Positions 21,491-32,883 of a stretch of 64,000 nucleotides of DNA are shown in pieces (position 1 is the stretch's first letter; the number at the start of each line of letters is the position of its first letter). The notes below the pieces were generated by a model that saw nothing but the letters and a program-made list of their open reading frames with translations, made no database searches and was not told where the DNA came from. The stretch is from Acanthococcus lagerstroemiae (lineage: Eukaryota > Arthropoda > Insecta > Hemiptera > Eriococcidae). The DNA lies in the NCBI GenBank assembly GCA_031841125.1, contig CM063111.1, positions 55,303,535-55,367,534 of the forward strand. Direction: 5' to 3'. Made by a program: the position numbers and the translations under genes.

Positions 21491-23778
21491 AAAGATTTAT
21501 ATTTAAAAAAAAACAAAAAAAAAACTCCAGAGAAGTAGAAATTAAACAAAAGAAGAAATTCCATACGGCGACTAGCTTGTAAGGCTGTTAGAGATGCCGA
21601 TCCTTGTTTTGCTTCATCAGCTTCGGGGCTGGTTCGTGATCATACTGGGGATAACTCGAAGACACCACAATGCGAGTTCGGCGTTTGACTGCTGGCTACC
21701 CAGTCTCGAGTACGGTCATATTTGGTTCAGGCTCGGCTTGACATGGTTCTGTGTTCACTGTGGTATAACTTTCAGCCACTCATGGTGGTAGTGCACAACA
21801 CAAACGAATTTAATTTTCGGCACACAGAAAACCAAACAAGTTGACTCGGCCACCCGATTATTTTCCGCTCGTGATGGTCACTGTCGTTTCGGCCGCGATC
21901 TCAATTCACCGAAATCGTGCCATGCGAAGACGAACCTTCCCCAATCCGATGACCATAGAACGTCCAGGACCAGACTGAACCGGTCAGCAATCGCGAACCA
22001 CAAGTATTGATAATACTGAACTCCGTTATTCACTCAGCCGCCAACCGATTCAGCCTGCACATCTCTTCCGGTGCCCGCTACCCTCTCCCACACTACAGTC
22101 TCAAACGAGAAGTGATCTGTCAAAAGGGCGTCCGTTCAATGTATTTCTTATGGAACGGACGCCCTTTTGACAGATAACCCCTCAAACATCAATCATGAAT
22201 TCAACTTTAAATCCAAGAACGATTTTTTGTTGTTGAAAATGTTCAGTATCTTTCTACTAGGACCTGTTGGTTGTATTCGTCTAATCTACAAAAACTTTTT
22301 AAAGTGTTCATTCAAAAATCCGTATGTAAATCCCATGTTGAACGTTGAACTTCAGACCTCGTTGAGCGAGAAATGTAAAACTTCCAGTGTCTACAAAAAA
22401 TGATCGAAATTGTGAAAAAACGTTTTTGACGCTAAAATGCCTTTTCGATCCTGAAAAAGCTTTTTTTGGCGCTAAAAAGACGTTTTCGGCTATGCCATTC
22501 AAATCGGCATAATTCGGCAAAATAAAATTTCGCGAAATTCCTAATGCAAGGTTTTGACTTGATAAGTATATCGATCTTCATACTACTGGCACGAAAAAAG
22601 TTACGGAACAGTCGTTTTTTTTTTAGACAAAATAGATTGGATTGGCGAAACTCTCTCTTATTTTGGTTACCAGGCAACACAAGAAATCTCAACGATGTGT
22701 CAATGTTATTGATGAATCTTCGTAGATGCTCACCTCGTAAACTCTTCCATCGAATTGCAAGGACCACTACTTGAGGAGCTATCAGATTACAGGTCTGAAT
22801 CGGATTCATGCTCAGAACATTGAGACCCTCTTCCTCCGCAGCCGTTCAGCTAAAATCGAATATGGAACTATTTAGAAGGCATGTCCATAAACATATGTTT
22901 ATCTCTAGAAAAAGTTATTTCAATACATACTTTGACTTGATACTATTAAAAAAACTGGAAATTTGGAGACGATGTTTTAATATGACAAGAAAGAGCATTA
23001 GGAGTGTCCATTCGAAATTCGAAAAATTTCAAAAGAAAGACCACCCTGACCAACAGGTACGCCCGCTCGTATTTACTGTGTGTGTCTCTTTAGTTGAGGA
23101 ATTTGCGGTTGGTACATATTTAGGTTGGTACCTCTAATGAAACACAGTCTCGTATTTATATTCCATTATATATCTTGTATGTACTGAAACCCCAGCACAG
23201 GTTAGCGTCCCCGCAACATATTCATGTGGAAACCAATTTGTTTCGGGCGAGCCAAATTACGTATAAAAGCAAATGGAACCAGCAAATAAATCACGGACCT
23301 ACGAGAAGAGTGCTCGTGCATATGAAGCGCAGAGAGGCGAGAGTTAAATGAATGCAGCATAGGTATACAAATAGGATGCTGGTATGTATAACAGCCAGCG
23401 GAATACATTAAAACATGGTCGGTTATGAGGGTAACTAGATACACGTATGCATTTGTGTACTGGAAAGAGTGGAATGCACTCACGCATCGTGAAGTTGACT
23501 CGTCCATTTCCTGGAAATAAAGAGTGGTTAAATGAATACAAAAATGTGCTTGTTTTTTTTTTCTTTCGGCATTAGCTTTGGAAGTACGAAACCGTGTTTG
23601 CATTCTCCTCTTGTAAGTACATAAGACGAAGAGTCCCACCCCTCAGTCGTGAAAAGTGGCAGCAGAAGCTAGTTTTTTTAAGGTGAAATACACGGTGCAA
23701 ACGAGCTATATTAAACATTTTTTGAGATACAGTGTACCTTCGTACCCTCGTTCCGCCCCCATTCAGGTTACTTTAACG
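21491..23778. other. No gene recognised apart from one perfect hairpin
   Basis: A-rich at the start (probable LINE tail), then mixed sequence with no coding signs. 22115-22175 is listed separately. Confidence 0.4.
22115..22175. repeat. Perfect 23-bp inverted repeat (hairpin)
   Basis: Arms 22115-22137 and 22153-22175 are exact inverse complements (ATCTGTCAAAAGGGCGTCCG...), separated by a 15-nt AT-rich loop. The arms are GC-rich in their inner half. No further symmetry was seen outside. Confidence 0.85.
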
Positions 23779-24036
23779 CAACTAATTGAAAAGTTCATGT
23801 AAAAAACAACCATAGTCAGTTTTTAATTTCCGACTTTGTGGACAGATAACGCTGTATCCACAGCCATTATGCTTTAACATAACAGTGCATTGGAACAAGG
23901 CAACCGGCAACGTCTGTCGGCAGACTCATGCTGACAGTTCACATAGTTAAAGAACACTTATAGCGCAATCTGTTGGCAAAGTACACATTTCAAAACTGAC
24001 TATGATTGTTCTTTAAATGAACCCTTCAATTGTGTA
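23779..24036. mobile_element. Non-autonomous inverted-repeat element, about 258 bp
   Basis: The left end ACTAATTGAAAAGTTCATGT and right end (inverse) ACACAATTGAAGGGTTCATT are followed inwards by AACAACCATAGTCAGTTTT and AACAATCATAGTCAGTTTT. The similarity continues for about 75 bp or more per arm. No ORF and no clear TSD. Confidence 0.65.
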
Positions 24037-24383
24037 AGCACAATATTCAGCTTGAGACTTTTACGCCATCTAAGCATTCGCAATATGTGTACTACTGGAC
24101 GTCTCGCTAGTCACACGTAGTCACACGTAGTCAAAATGACCCAACTTAGCGAGTGCAATTAAGGACAACTTTTTCTGAAGAACAACAGCTCCTCATCATA
24201 AAACTACGAAAAGTTGAATTTTATGATATTTTTTTGTTGCAAATGACTTTTGAGTGCCTTTTGATGTTTATAATTGAGAAATGTTATAAATTTTTGTCAG
24301 TTGAGTAGGTGACACGTTACATGATTAAGAAATCTGATATTTTAGGATGTCTTCTTCTCCTTCTATAACGAAGTTCAATACAA

Positions 24384-24504
24384 TGTGTAGGGTATGCCAA
24401 TTCTCAATTTCTTCCTTCTGTAGTCCAGTGAAGATGGCATAGCCGCCGAAAGCGCTCTGGACTACAGAAGAAAGAAATTGTGAATTGGCACCCCCTACAT
24501 ATAG
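24384..24504. repeat. Hairpin element with about 45-bp arms
   Basis: The left arm is GCCAATTCTCAATTTCTTCC then TTCTGTAGTCCAG; the right arm is CTGGACTACAGAAG then AAAGAAATTGTGAATTGGC. The loop of about 28 nt contains AGATGGCATAGCCGCCGAAA. Symmetry extends weakly outwards through GTAGGG/CCCTAC. Confidence 0.75.
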
Positions 24505-24989
24505 AATTTACCAAGTTCACTCATACTCCAACATGGACACAAAGTTCAATACGTCTGATCATAAACTAAAATTGTGCAGAGCGTAGGTGTGACTAGGTGA
24601 AAAGCATACAGTATTAGTTGTAAAGCAAGGTTCAAGTTCCCCAATAATCAAAAAATCGCTGTACAAAAACCCTAGGGCAAGATTTTGAGAAATCTAACAG
24701 AGTATAGCAACTCAGGAACATTCTGTGCAAAACTGATGTAAATGAAGTTCACATTCATAAAATTTTGGATATGTCTGATGGAGGAACGTACGTAAAATGC
24801 GTCCAACAATTTGAAGAGAAATTAGACCCATGCTCTGGACAACTTTTAGAATAGCAAAAGGCAAAGTCTTCTAGGAAATAATCAAAAACTCAGGTTCTTC
24901 AGTGAATTGAAGTTGCAAGTAAAGTTTGAGTTTCTGTCGCAGTCTTCAATTCTAGTAATTTTAGTTGTTCTTATAAAAAAGAAGAATTT

Positions 24990-26130
24990 TCTGACTTGCT
25001 GTAGACAAAGTAGTCCCCCGCTTATTAAAAAGTTGTCTTATGCATGACCGCCACAAGTTTCTGGTATGTTGGTAGCATTTTGATGTCCTCTAACCAATTT
25101 ATAAGCTATCATAAATTGACTCGAAGTTTTCTGGTGATTTTATAGTCACAGACAGGATAATTAGACCCTCCCCTCACTAAAAGGTTGGCTAATGCCTGAG
25201 CACCTCTCATTTCCGATTTTGTGGAGGCTGTTTTGCGTCTCCTAACCAGTCATGAGTTTATTGATTCGAATGAAGGGAAACATTTTTAAAAATGAATTTG
25301 TGACTACCAACTTTTATGAAAAGGGCTGTTTTTGTAATAGACAGGATGGCGGGACTTTCGCCTCACTGTTATCCTGAGCTTTAACAGTTTTAAAGGGGGA
25401 AGAGTTGAAACTTATTTGCAATAAATAACTTACAGAAAATGAGCTCATTTTGTTATGAACCGAGTAATTGAACCTACCCTTTCTGAAAAGTCTTATGTCC
25501 GAGTACCTGAATCTAAATTTAAATGCCTGTATTAGAAAAATGTTTCGCGTACTTATAAAGTATATACACTTTGCCAATACGATTTCAACGGCCCTCAAAG
25601 TAGAGCCCACTAGTTCCGACGCCCACCGTGGGCAAAGGTTTCTCGTAAGTGGTCTCGTCTGGAGATTCTTGTTTTTGAGAAATTTATTCACATCATCTTT
25701 CCACCTAGTAATTTGTCTGCTCCTCCTTTCGCCCCATGGTTGCCAAGTGAAAGCACTTCTGTATCCTCCGACCAATTATCAGCCAGTATAACTGATTGTC
25801 TTAATGAGACAGATTCTCTTTTGCTACATCAACTTTTAAAAAATAGGCTGTTGTTAAAGTGCACAAGATAATTGGACCTTCCCCTGGTTACAAAGTTGTC
25901 TTATGCCCGAACGCCAATGAAGTATGATATACTCTGTGTGACACGCACTCTTCCCCTAATGATTTCTGATTTTATGCAGGTTCTTTTGCGTTCTTCAACC
26001 AATTATAAGCCATCATAATTGAGCCTAATAAGAAGGAGGAAAATGAAAAATCATTTGCGACAGCTTGTTCAAGATAAACTGATTGTATGTGTTAGAGACG
26101 CAGTAACTTGACCTCTTTCCAGAAAGTTGT
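24990..26130. repeat. Old diverged tandem array
   Basis: Successive blocks share the same order of phrases: ACAGGATAATTAGACCCTCCC, then AAAGTTGTCTTATGCCTGA, then TTTCTGATTTTATG, then TTTTGCGTCCTC, then AACCAATTATAAGCCATCAT. Clear blocks start near 25000, 25148 and 25860, with partial ones near 25340, 25460, 25690 and 26085. The unit is roughly 150-240 bp with many indels. The frames at 25314-25791 inside it are not gene-like. Confidence 0.6.
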
Positions 26131-26369
26131 TCGGAGGAGCCCATTATGTCAATTTCTAACAGTCAGATTTACGCTCCCCTGTCGTTGAAAAAGGTATTTT
26201 CCAAAATTGCTTACCTAAAAAAAAGTTTGCCTTGCAGAGTGGTTCCGGCTGTTTTATTGGGTAGTCCTGTGTTGCCAAAATATTTGGTCCTCAAGAATCA
26301 AACTTAGCTCTATTTATCTTTTTATTTTTATAGGACTTAATGCCGAAGTCGGCTATACCCTATTTTACG

Positions 26370-26935
26370 TATACTGAAGTTTAGTGTGATATGTCTAGAT
26401 TAGCTGGTACTATACTTCTTATAATATAGATGTAAGGTTTCTGGACTTGATGTGGCCTTGCTAATGTCGCTGGATGTCGCTTACTGAAAAGTCTAAATAT
26501 GGGGGGAAGGATCCGTATTTCACACATTCCGTTAACAGATGTCGCAGTGTTAATTTCTTGTTTCTTGGTGGGACAGGTCGTGCAGGTTCGTTTGGAGGTT
26601 TGGATAGATATATTAATGGGTTGTCCGTGTATGTCCTAGGAGGATTCCGATGGTGGCTATTTTAAGATGGCGATTGGAACCACAGGCGTTCCGGCTAAGG
26701 GTCGTCCAGTCATTGATATCCTTTTTGAAAGTTAAGAGTTTACTGGGCTGTTGTGTCCACGCCGGATGTCCATTGATTTTTTATGATTTGAGTTCTCGTG
26801 GTTTTTGATATCGTGTGGAGCTAGTGTATCAATAATCGTTCGGCTGTCAGCTTGAGCTGCTTGGTTGACAATTTCGTTGCCTGCTATCTGGCGATGCGCA
26901 GGAATCCAGAGGAATAGTATTTGTACACCCAACGT
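26370..26935 (-). pseudogene. Jockey-like LINE, RNase H and C-terminal fragment
   Basis: The minus frame at 26732-26932 reads VQILFLWIPAHRQIAGNEIV, the RNase H motif of Jockey-type ORF2 (usually LxWIPxHxGIxGNExxD). Further 3', near 26540-26590, NKKLTLRHLLTEC fits the zinc-finger-like C-terminus that follows RNase H. Stops separate the two. A minus frame at 26847-27119 overlaps the 5' side but was not recognised as LINE. The 3' boundary (about 26370) is estimated. Confidence 0.65.
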
Positions 26936-27539
26936 GGATAGATGGTGAAGTGATTATAGCCGGTGGCTGGTTATCTGGCAGTTGGAGTTCGGACTTCAAT
27001 TTATAATCCTTGAAGGACTTGCTGCTGTCGCTTCTCATGTGCAATAAACGAGCTTCCCTTAATTTCCTGTAATTTACTTTTTCCTCAGGACTCAGCTGAT
27101 TTAAGTTCACATTTTTCATCTCCTCCAGTATAAGTTCTCTTGCGATGATAAAATTTATCTTTCGCTCTTGTTCTAGTTTTTAGTCATCTGAGGACATGTT
27201 TTATTTTCTTTGGGGGACAATATACTTTAATCTATAAACAAGCAAATCATATAACATTGAAAACTCTATTCTTTTCGTTATGGAATAAATAATATAGAAT
27301 TATCCTGTTAATAATTACGAGAAGATAGATTCCCAAGGAGGGCGGGAACCTAAATCTTGTGGCATGTGAAAGCTGTCTTCAGATTGACTTTAAAAACGAA
27401 GAAGAGAGGCACGATCTGCTGTTGTGGTACGTACGTTTATGCTCCCTAATCCCTGAGTAAGTGACAGTGGTGGTATTTTTCTTAAGGGAATATGAGACTA
27501 GAACGCTCAACAGTTCCGAACATGTATTAGAGAGTACAG
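26936..27539. other. No gene recognised
   Basis: It includes the 5' part of a 90-codon minus frame rich in Lys, Glu and Arg (to 27119) without a recognisable domain. The rest is AT-rich and non-coding. Confidence 0.35.
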
Positions 27540-28740
27540 TATATCTCCGTCGTCGTCGCCTGGGTTCCTTTGTGGCCGAAGATCACATTCTTCAATTCAT
27601 CAGCCTCTGTTGCCGAATGTGGGCTTAGAGATGGTTCCAAAATCCAATTCGTGATCTGATTATCCGCTGGCATTCAGGACTTTCCAAGTATTCCGGTTCT
27701 TGCGCCCGGGTATTGCAAGTATATGAAGGGAATATTCCTTTGTTGCTGTGCACAATACTCTGGTCCATGCTGTTCGGTCCTGGCAAGTTGATTCCCATGT
27801 ATGTACATTCTTCACGATGAAATGAATGACGTCCTTGTATCTTTTAAGCTGCCCACCCAGTAGCCTCGGTCCAATGTTACCAAACGCACCTCAACCATTC
27901 CACGCACACGTGTGCTCAAGCCATCTCGCGTGGTTCCATGCCAGTATACTTTTTATTGTGGCACAGTTGGCTCGGTTTCGAATCTCATGCCATTTGACTC
28001 ACATTATGCTACGTAAGTGCCTCATTTGGAATCTTTCGAGTGCTTTTACATGTCTCTTGTAAACTGTCCAGCACTCACTACCATAAAGTAAGATCGAGAG
28101 GATTATTGCTTTAAAGACCATGATTTCTGTTTGGACCGTGAGGCCCTGTATGTGAATACCCAAGCTCTTAAGTTGAAACAGGCACAGGATGCACTTTTGA
28201 AGCGAATACCGATCTCCGCGTCCAAGTCTCCGTTTTCCGTCACCGGGTTTGCTATAAGTTTGTAGTTGAATTACTCCACCTTTTCTATGGGCAAGCCACC
28301 TGTGGAGATGATGGCTGTGTTGCTGCTGGGTTCGTAACAGCTTATTACCAGCAACGTGGTTTTTGAAGCATTCTTTTCCATATCCAAGGAGTAAGGTACA
28401 TTTGAGAATGTCTTCATCCTTCTATGAGCTTTATCTTTTGAGCTAGCCAGTGAGACCAGGTCATCGGCATACTGCAGGTCAGTTATAAATCTGCTGTGCA
28501 CGTCTTTCTTAACCTTGAGTCGAGAGAGGTTATGCAGCCCACTGTCGAATCTGTACTTTATGTCGATTCCTCGGTCTTACAGTACACGGTCCACGTTTAT
28601 AAGAAATGGAGTCATAAATATGTTGAAGAGAAGAGGGGCCAACACACAGCCTTGACGGACCCGATCAGTTATGCTGAATCCGTCTGTGAGGTACCTGCCA
28701 GTTATTACTTTTGCTTCATTTCCCTGATGTAGGTTGTCTG
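27540..28740 (-). pseudogene. RTE-like LINE relic, palm to C-terminus
   Basis: The minus strand shows TDLQYADDLVSLASSKDKAH with YADD at about 28460-28471, INGTGGLPIEKVE-like thumb motifs near 28270, and CILCLFQLKSLGIHIQGLTV. It continues as ILLYGSECWTVYKRHVKALE, FQMRHLRNIMRVKWH, the QLKRYKDVI phrase near 27840, and a short tail. Upstream (28500-28735) the palm motifs are readable only in pieces. Sequence and motif order differ from the LINEs at 3840 and 19569, so it belongs to another lineage of the same group. No single frame exceeds 80 codons. Confidence 0.75.
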
Positions 28741-29691
28741 TCTCTGTACCCGCTGTTCCACCCCAGCCGGTTGTGGAGTAAAACCTGGCAACGCAACTTT
28801 TTCGTTGTTGGGAACAAAATCAACGAGCAAGAGATCGTGTCAGCATCGCTGAAATGGCAGATACGTTCGTTTTGGGCAGTTTTCAGTTTCTGTGATGAAG
28901 CAGGGTGGATATTATGTGCATCGGATGGCGCACGGCTGAACACGAGCGGTGTACCTGACGCGTCACCCCTCGCACGAGTCTGTCTGTCTTTCTCTTTCTC
29001 TCTCTCTTTGAGTTCTCCTGGGAGACAGCAATTTCCCATTTTCCTGCATTACCTTACATTACGAATTCTCTTTGTTCAATTTTCGTACCACCGCCACTTT
29101 ATTATTTCCGACCCCTTTGTCGCTCGGTCCCACCCTTTTGTCGTGCCACGTCTACTCGGCGCTCTGTGTACCGTTTCGTTTAATTAACGGGTTCTCGCAT
29201 TTCAACGTTTAACGGCCGGCGATGTGGGTTATTGATGCTTTTGGTTGACGCAGAGGGAGGATAGAGGGCGAATTATACGCATGGTCGTGAAAAAACGTTT
29301 TGCAGAACAGTATGATCGCGGGCAGCAAATACGGACGTTTGCGGCGTCATTATCGTGTCCGAAATGAACTTCTGTTTTCTGTTTTAATCGTGCAATGAGT
29401 AGAACTTTTTCAAAATCAAAATATCCGAATGATTGGAATATAGTTTGTGTGTGTGTGTGTGTGGGGGGGGGGGGGGTAAAAGGCGTTCCTGTCGTATTCA
29501 AAATGAAATACTATGTTCTGTTTTAATCATGAAATGTAATGCTCCTCCTTGAAGGGGTAAGAATAGTTCTAGGAAAGGGGTAATTTTTCCTGTATTTTTT
29601 CGCAGAAGAAAATCGGAACTTCTCAGTACAATGTAGAGATGGTGATTACATTTTCCCGACCATTTCCTCTTTCTGCTCCCGGTTTTTGTTC
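28741..29691. other. No gene recognised; unique-looking, CpG-rich, with a compound microsatellite
   Basis: A 158-codon plus frame (28711-29187) contains CT-rich low-complexity sequence and no recognisable domain. At 29444-29476 a GT repeat runs straight into 14 G residues. Confidence 0.4.
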
Positions 29692-29699
29692 TGTCTTAC

Positions 29700-29998
29700 C
29701 ATAGGCGCCGACTTGGCACTTGTTTTTGTTTTGGGGGGGGGGGGGGTGAAGCCCCCAGTAAAAACTTTGGAGGGGCGACGCCCCTTCAATATTTTCAACT
29801 CAAAAATGGAAAAAGTACAACAAATTTCATCAGCAATGTTTAAATTTAACAAAAAGGGAAAAAAAAGAGAAAACGAACATGAATAAAATCGATAATACCG
29901 AAATATCAGACGCATCTCAATACAATAATCAAAGAAAAAACCGCGCTCCAACCGATTCTGCCCCCCCCCCCAATATTTTCCATAAGTCGGCGCGTATG
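29700..29998. mobile_element. hAT-type non-autonomous element, 299 bp, with exact 8-bp TSD
   Basis: Ends: CATAGGCGCCGACTT on the left and AAGTCGGCGCGTATG on the right (inverted repeats). TGTCTTAC occurs at 29692-29699 and 29999-30006, an exact 8-bp TSD. A G14 tract (29733-29746) and a C11 tract (29961-29971) lie symmetrically inside the ends. No ORF of note. The 8-bp TSD points to hAT, but other superfamilies with 8-bp TSDs remain possible. Confidence 0.85.
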
Positions 29999-30006
29999 TG
30001 TCTTAC

Positions 30007-30884
30007 AAAGTAATTGTGGTTTTGTGTACTTCCTGGTCACCACCCTGAGCGAATTTCGGGTTCATTTGACCTCTGTAGATGTAAGTGTGACGACTTGATT
30101 CCTGTGTAACAGTGAATTCATTAACTTTTTCAGGATAGGGCTCATTGACCTCTGATAAAGTACCGGGCATTATAATGAGGTGATTATCTAGCTGATCTGA
30201 TTACCCAAGTTGAGCAGTCGATTACCTGGATCAAGCTTTTAGTGATTTGATCCGATCATCCAAATTACAATCAATTACATGAATGAAGCCTTGATCGTTG
30301 GCTCATTCACCTTACAACCAGACACAGAATAATCGGAAAGAAAAACTGCGACAAAATAAAAAATACCGTAGCGTCTATTTACAAAAACTGGTCTGTCGAC
30401 TGGCAGCGAAGTCGCCACTTCTACAGGCGGATCGAAGATAGTAAAAGGGGAGACGAGAAGACAGAGCCGGGAGTGCTTAACTCTGTGCTGAATGAGACCG
30501 CACTAGACTTTCAGCTCTAGTCTATCGGAGAGCGCATGCAGAAGGAAAGGACTAGCGTACACAAACGACAGTTCTACCAGAAGAGCTTAATTCTGTGCTG
30601 TCCGAGGCACCGCAGCCACATCAGAAGCTCTTCCGGGTTCGACCGTCGGAGGATGCTACCATAGAGTTTCTCCGCACATCGACCTCAACTAGACCATCTT
30701 CAAGACTTTCTTAGTTTCTTTTCCCTCCTCCACATAGCTGCGTATCTAACGTTTACAACTGATAAATTTTACCGCGAACTATGCTTAAGTGGAACTTACC
30801 CCTATTATAATCTTACATCTAACTTGAACTAAGCTTAACTTTAAATAAGGTAATGTAACATCTACATTTCAGCTCCCTGAGACT
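30007..30884. other. No gene recognised
   Basis: GC-rich part 30400-30680 with two related phrases (AGTGCTTAACTCTGTGCTG near 30473 and AGAGCTTAATTCTGTGCTG near 30583), about 110 bp apart. This might be LTR-like or a duplicated unit. No coding signs. Confidence 0.35.
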
Positions 30885-31310
30885 GAAACTCGATAACATG
30901 CTCCCTCTATGTCCAGAAAGACACACATGACATACTCGCAATCTGAATCGCTGGCCTCTAGGATTCTACATGTATGGCATGCTGAGTGCTCTTTCCCTTA
31001 GTGAAACCGATTTGCCTCGGGGACAGCCCTGCCCGAACCTTGGTTCTTCAGACGCTCAGCCAGGCACCTCAGCAGCTTTCGTAGGTTGTCAAGTAGACAT
31101 ATGGGTCGGATGCTGGAGGTTCAGATAGAGTGATGCCTGGACTTTTCGGGATTATCACATGGACCGCCGCTTTTTAGACTTTCGGAAACACTCCCTGTCG
31201 CATTGCGGCGTTGAACTCGGCAACCTGATCACCAATAGCACCCCATCCCTCGATGATCATTTCATTCATGATTTTATCCTGTCCAGAGGCTTTTCCTCTT
31301 TTCAATCTTC
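30885..31310 (-). pseudogene. R1-like LINE reverse transcriptase fragment
   Basis: The minus strand begins with RLKRGKASGQDKIMNEMIIE near 31300, then MRQGVFPKV-KAAVHVIIPK, a degraded PxSYRPI region and LRCLAERL. LSPRQIGFTKGKSTQHAIH follows near 31020 and, after a frameshift, EYVMCVFLDIEGA, where the first catalytic Asp of the palm sits. The match stops there. The spacing and FTKGKSTQHAI fit the R1/Waldo group. It covers fingers to first palm motif only. Confidence 0.7.
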
Positions 31311-31592
31311 GTTTTTGCTCTTTTGAACGGGTGTATCCCATCGACTGTCTCTATGCAGATTGAATTTGTAACAGAATTTCGATTTCGGCTCGCAGGATGG
31401 CTGGAGGTGTGGAAGAACAGCATCATATCTCATCTCGCAGCACAACGATAAAAATTTTAATGTTTTCTCTGTAGATGGTTCCACGTATTAGATGTCCATA
31501 TTTATTGTGGTGCTGTGTCCTCTGGAACAAATTTTACATTCCATCCAATTTTGAAAACATCAGTTGAATGATTTTTTTAAATTATCGAAGAC
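31311..31592. other. No gene recognised
   Basis: Short AT-rich gap ending with the 8-bp TSD (31585-31592) of the next element. Confidence 0.4.
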
Positions 31593-31771
31593 CAGGCGCG
31601 GATTTAGAAAAAGGAGATTGGGGGGGGGGGTACAGTAGCGGTGGAGACCACCTTTGTGGCGTGTAATGAGCGTACAATTCATCATTTTTATTCCTTTTTC
31701 CCTATTACTGCGTTAAAAATTTTCAACCTGGGGGGGGGGTCTTGTACCGCATGCCCTTGGATCCGCCACTG
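31593..31771. mobile_element. hAT-type non-autonomous element, 179 bp, with exact 8-bp TSD
   Basis: Ends: CAGGCGCGGATTTAG on the left and TTGGATCCGCCACTG on the right (inverted consensus CAGTGGCGGATCCAA). TCGAAGAC stands at 31585-31592 and 31772-31779. G tracts of 11 and 10 lie inside. The end sequence CAGnGGCGGATCCA is characteristic of widespread hAT-like short elements. Non-coding. Confidence 0.85.
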
Positions 31772-31779
31772 TCGAAGAC

Positions 31780-32264
31780 CAGTGCACATTATCAGGAAGT
31801 AGATCCGGTGAGTTTAGCTCCGAGCAGGTCCAAGTCGCACCAGAGGCTCGTTTCGACTCAACAAGCGGCAGGTGCAGCCAGAGATACATGCATACACACA
31901 CCGTCATTGATGGACCCTGGCCTGCAGAAGCAGCCATCGAGATCAGCTGTTAGTAATTATGCCCCAAGAGAGCCTACTCTGTGCTGGCTGACACCTCACT
32001 AGATGCTCATCCCGATGCCGAACTATTCCAGTGGCCTTCGCCGGAAAGAATTAGCCCCACTTACTGGCGAGAGTGTCGCTGAAATTTGCTCTCGTTCCTT
32101 TTTCCCGAAGTAGATGTAATCCAAAATTTCGCCAAGAGATGACAACGAGAACAGATCCTCTTGGCCATCTGGTAGGACTAAAAATTCTTGTGAAACGGCT
32201 GCCGAACGATTACGGCAGTGTAGCAACGTTAACGGCGAAAAAGAAGAAATAACATGTTACAGTT
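31780..32264. other. No gene recognised
   Basis: Short frames only; no motif was recognised. Confidence 0.4.
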
Positions 32265-32439
32265 GTGGGCAACACTGTTTATATTCGTGCGTTTAGCGTT
32301 TAGGGTGTTTGAACTTGAAAGCCCAATCGAGTAGTTGTAGTTTGTTGTGACTGTTCTTTTTTTTTCTTTTCTTAGTTTACTTAATTGGGCCTTCAAGTTC
32401 TAATGCCCTAAACGTACGAATATAAACAGTGTTGCCCAC
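32265..32439. mobile_element. Non-autonomous inverted-repeat element, 175 bp
   Basis: Terminal inverted repeats start GTGGGCAACACTGTTTATAT and continue through CGTTTAGGG, GAACTTGAAAGCCCAAT (left) and the inverse ATTGGGCCTTCAAGTTC, CCCTAAACGTACG (right), about 60 bp per arm. The centre is T-rich. No TSD is evident. Confidence 0.75.
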
Positions 32440-32875
32440 CCAACCTGGGACCTAACTCTAAAGCTTTGATGTGATCTATAATGCCTATCACTTCCGTTGC
32501 TGCCGGGGGGGGGGGGAAGCACACGCACGTGCAGCTACACGCCGCCAAATTGACTGATTCATGATGATAATCGGTTTGTTCCGTTTAATGCTAACGGCAG
32601 TTTTGGCTGTACAAAATGATACAGTTGGATATGGATGACTTCTCTCCACCCCAATTGTTGGAAAAAATTGCAGCAATTAAGGAAATAGAGGTTCTAAAGA
32701 AGACTTCGATAGTAAAGCAAAAATAACCTGTTTTTGTGCAATATTCAACAGAAAGTGGAAACGTTATTCCCTCGCCCCGCTCATTAATATCGAAGCTCGA
32801 GCATCCTCCCTGCAAAAGACTACGAGTATTTGCTGCATCATTTCTGCTTGGACATTGTGAGGTCGGTATGCGGTG
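32440..32875. other. No gene recognised
   Basis: Contains a G12 tract at 32505-32516. Small frames only. Confidence 0.4.
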
Positions 32876-32883
32876 TATTAATG

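Noticed and set aside
28711..29187. 158-codon plus frame as a gene
   Set aside because: Serine/leucine-rich low complexity from CT-rich DNA, no domain, no start context, and a competing minus frame over the same stretch.
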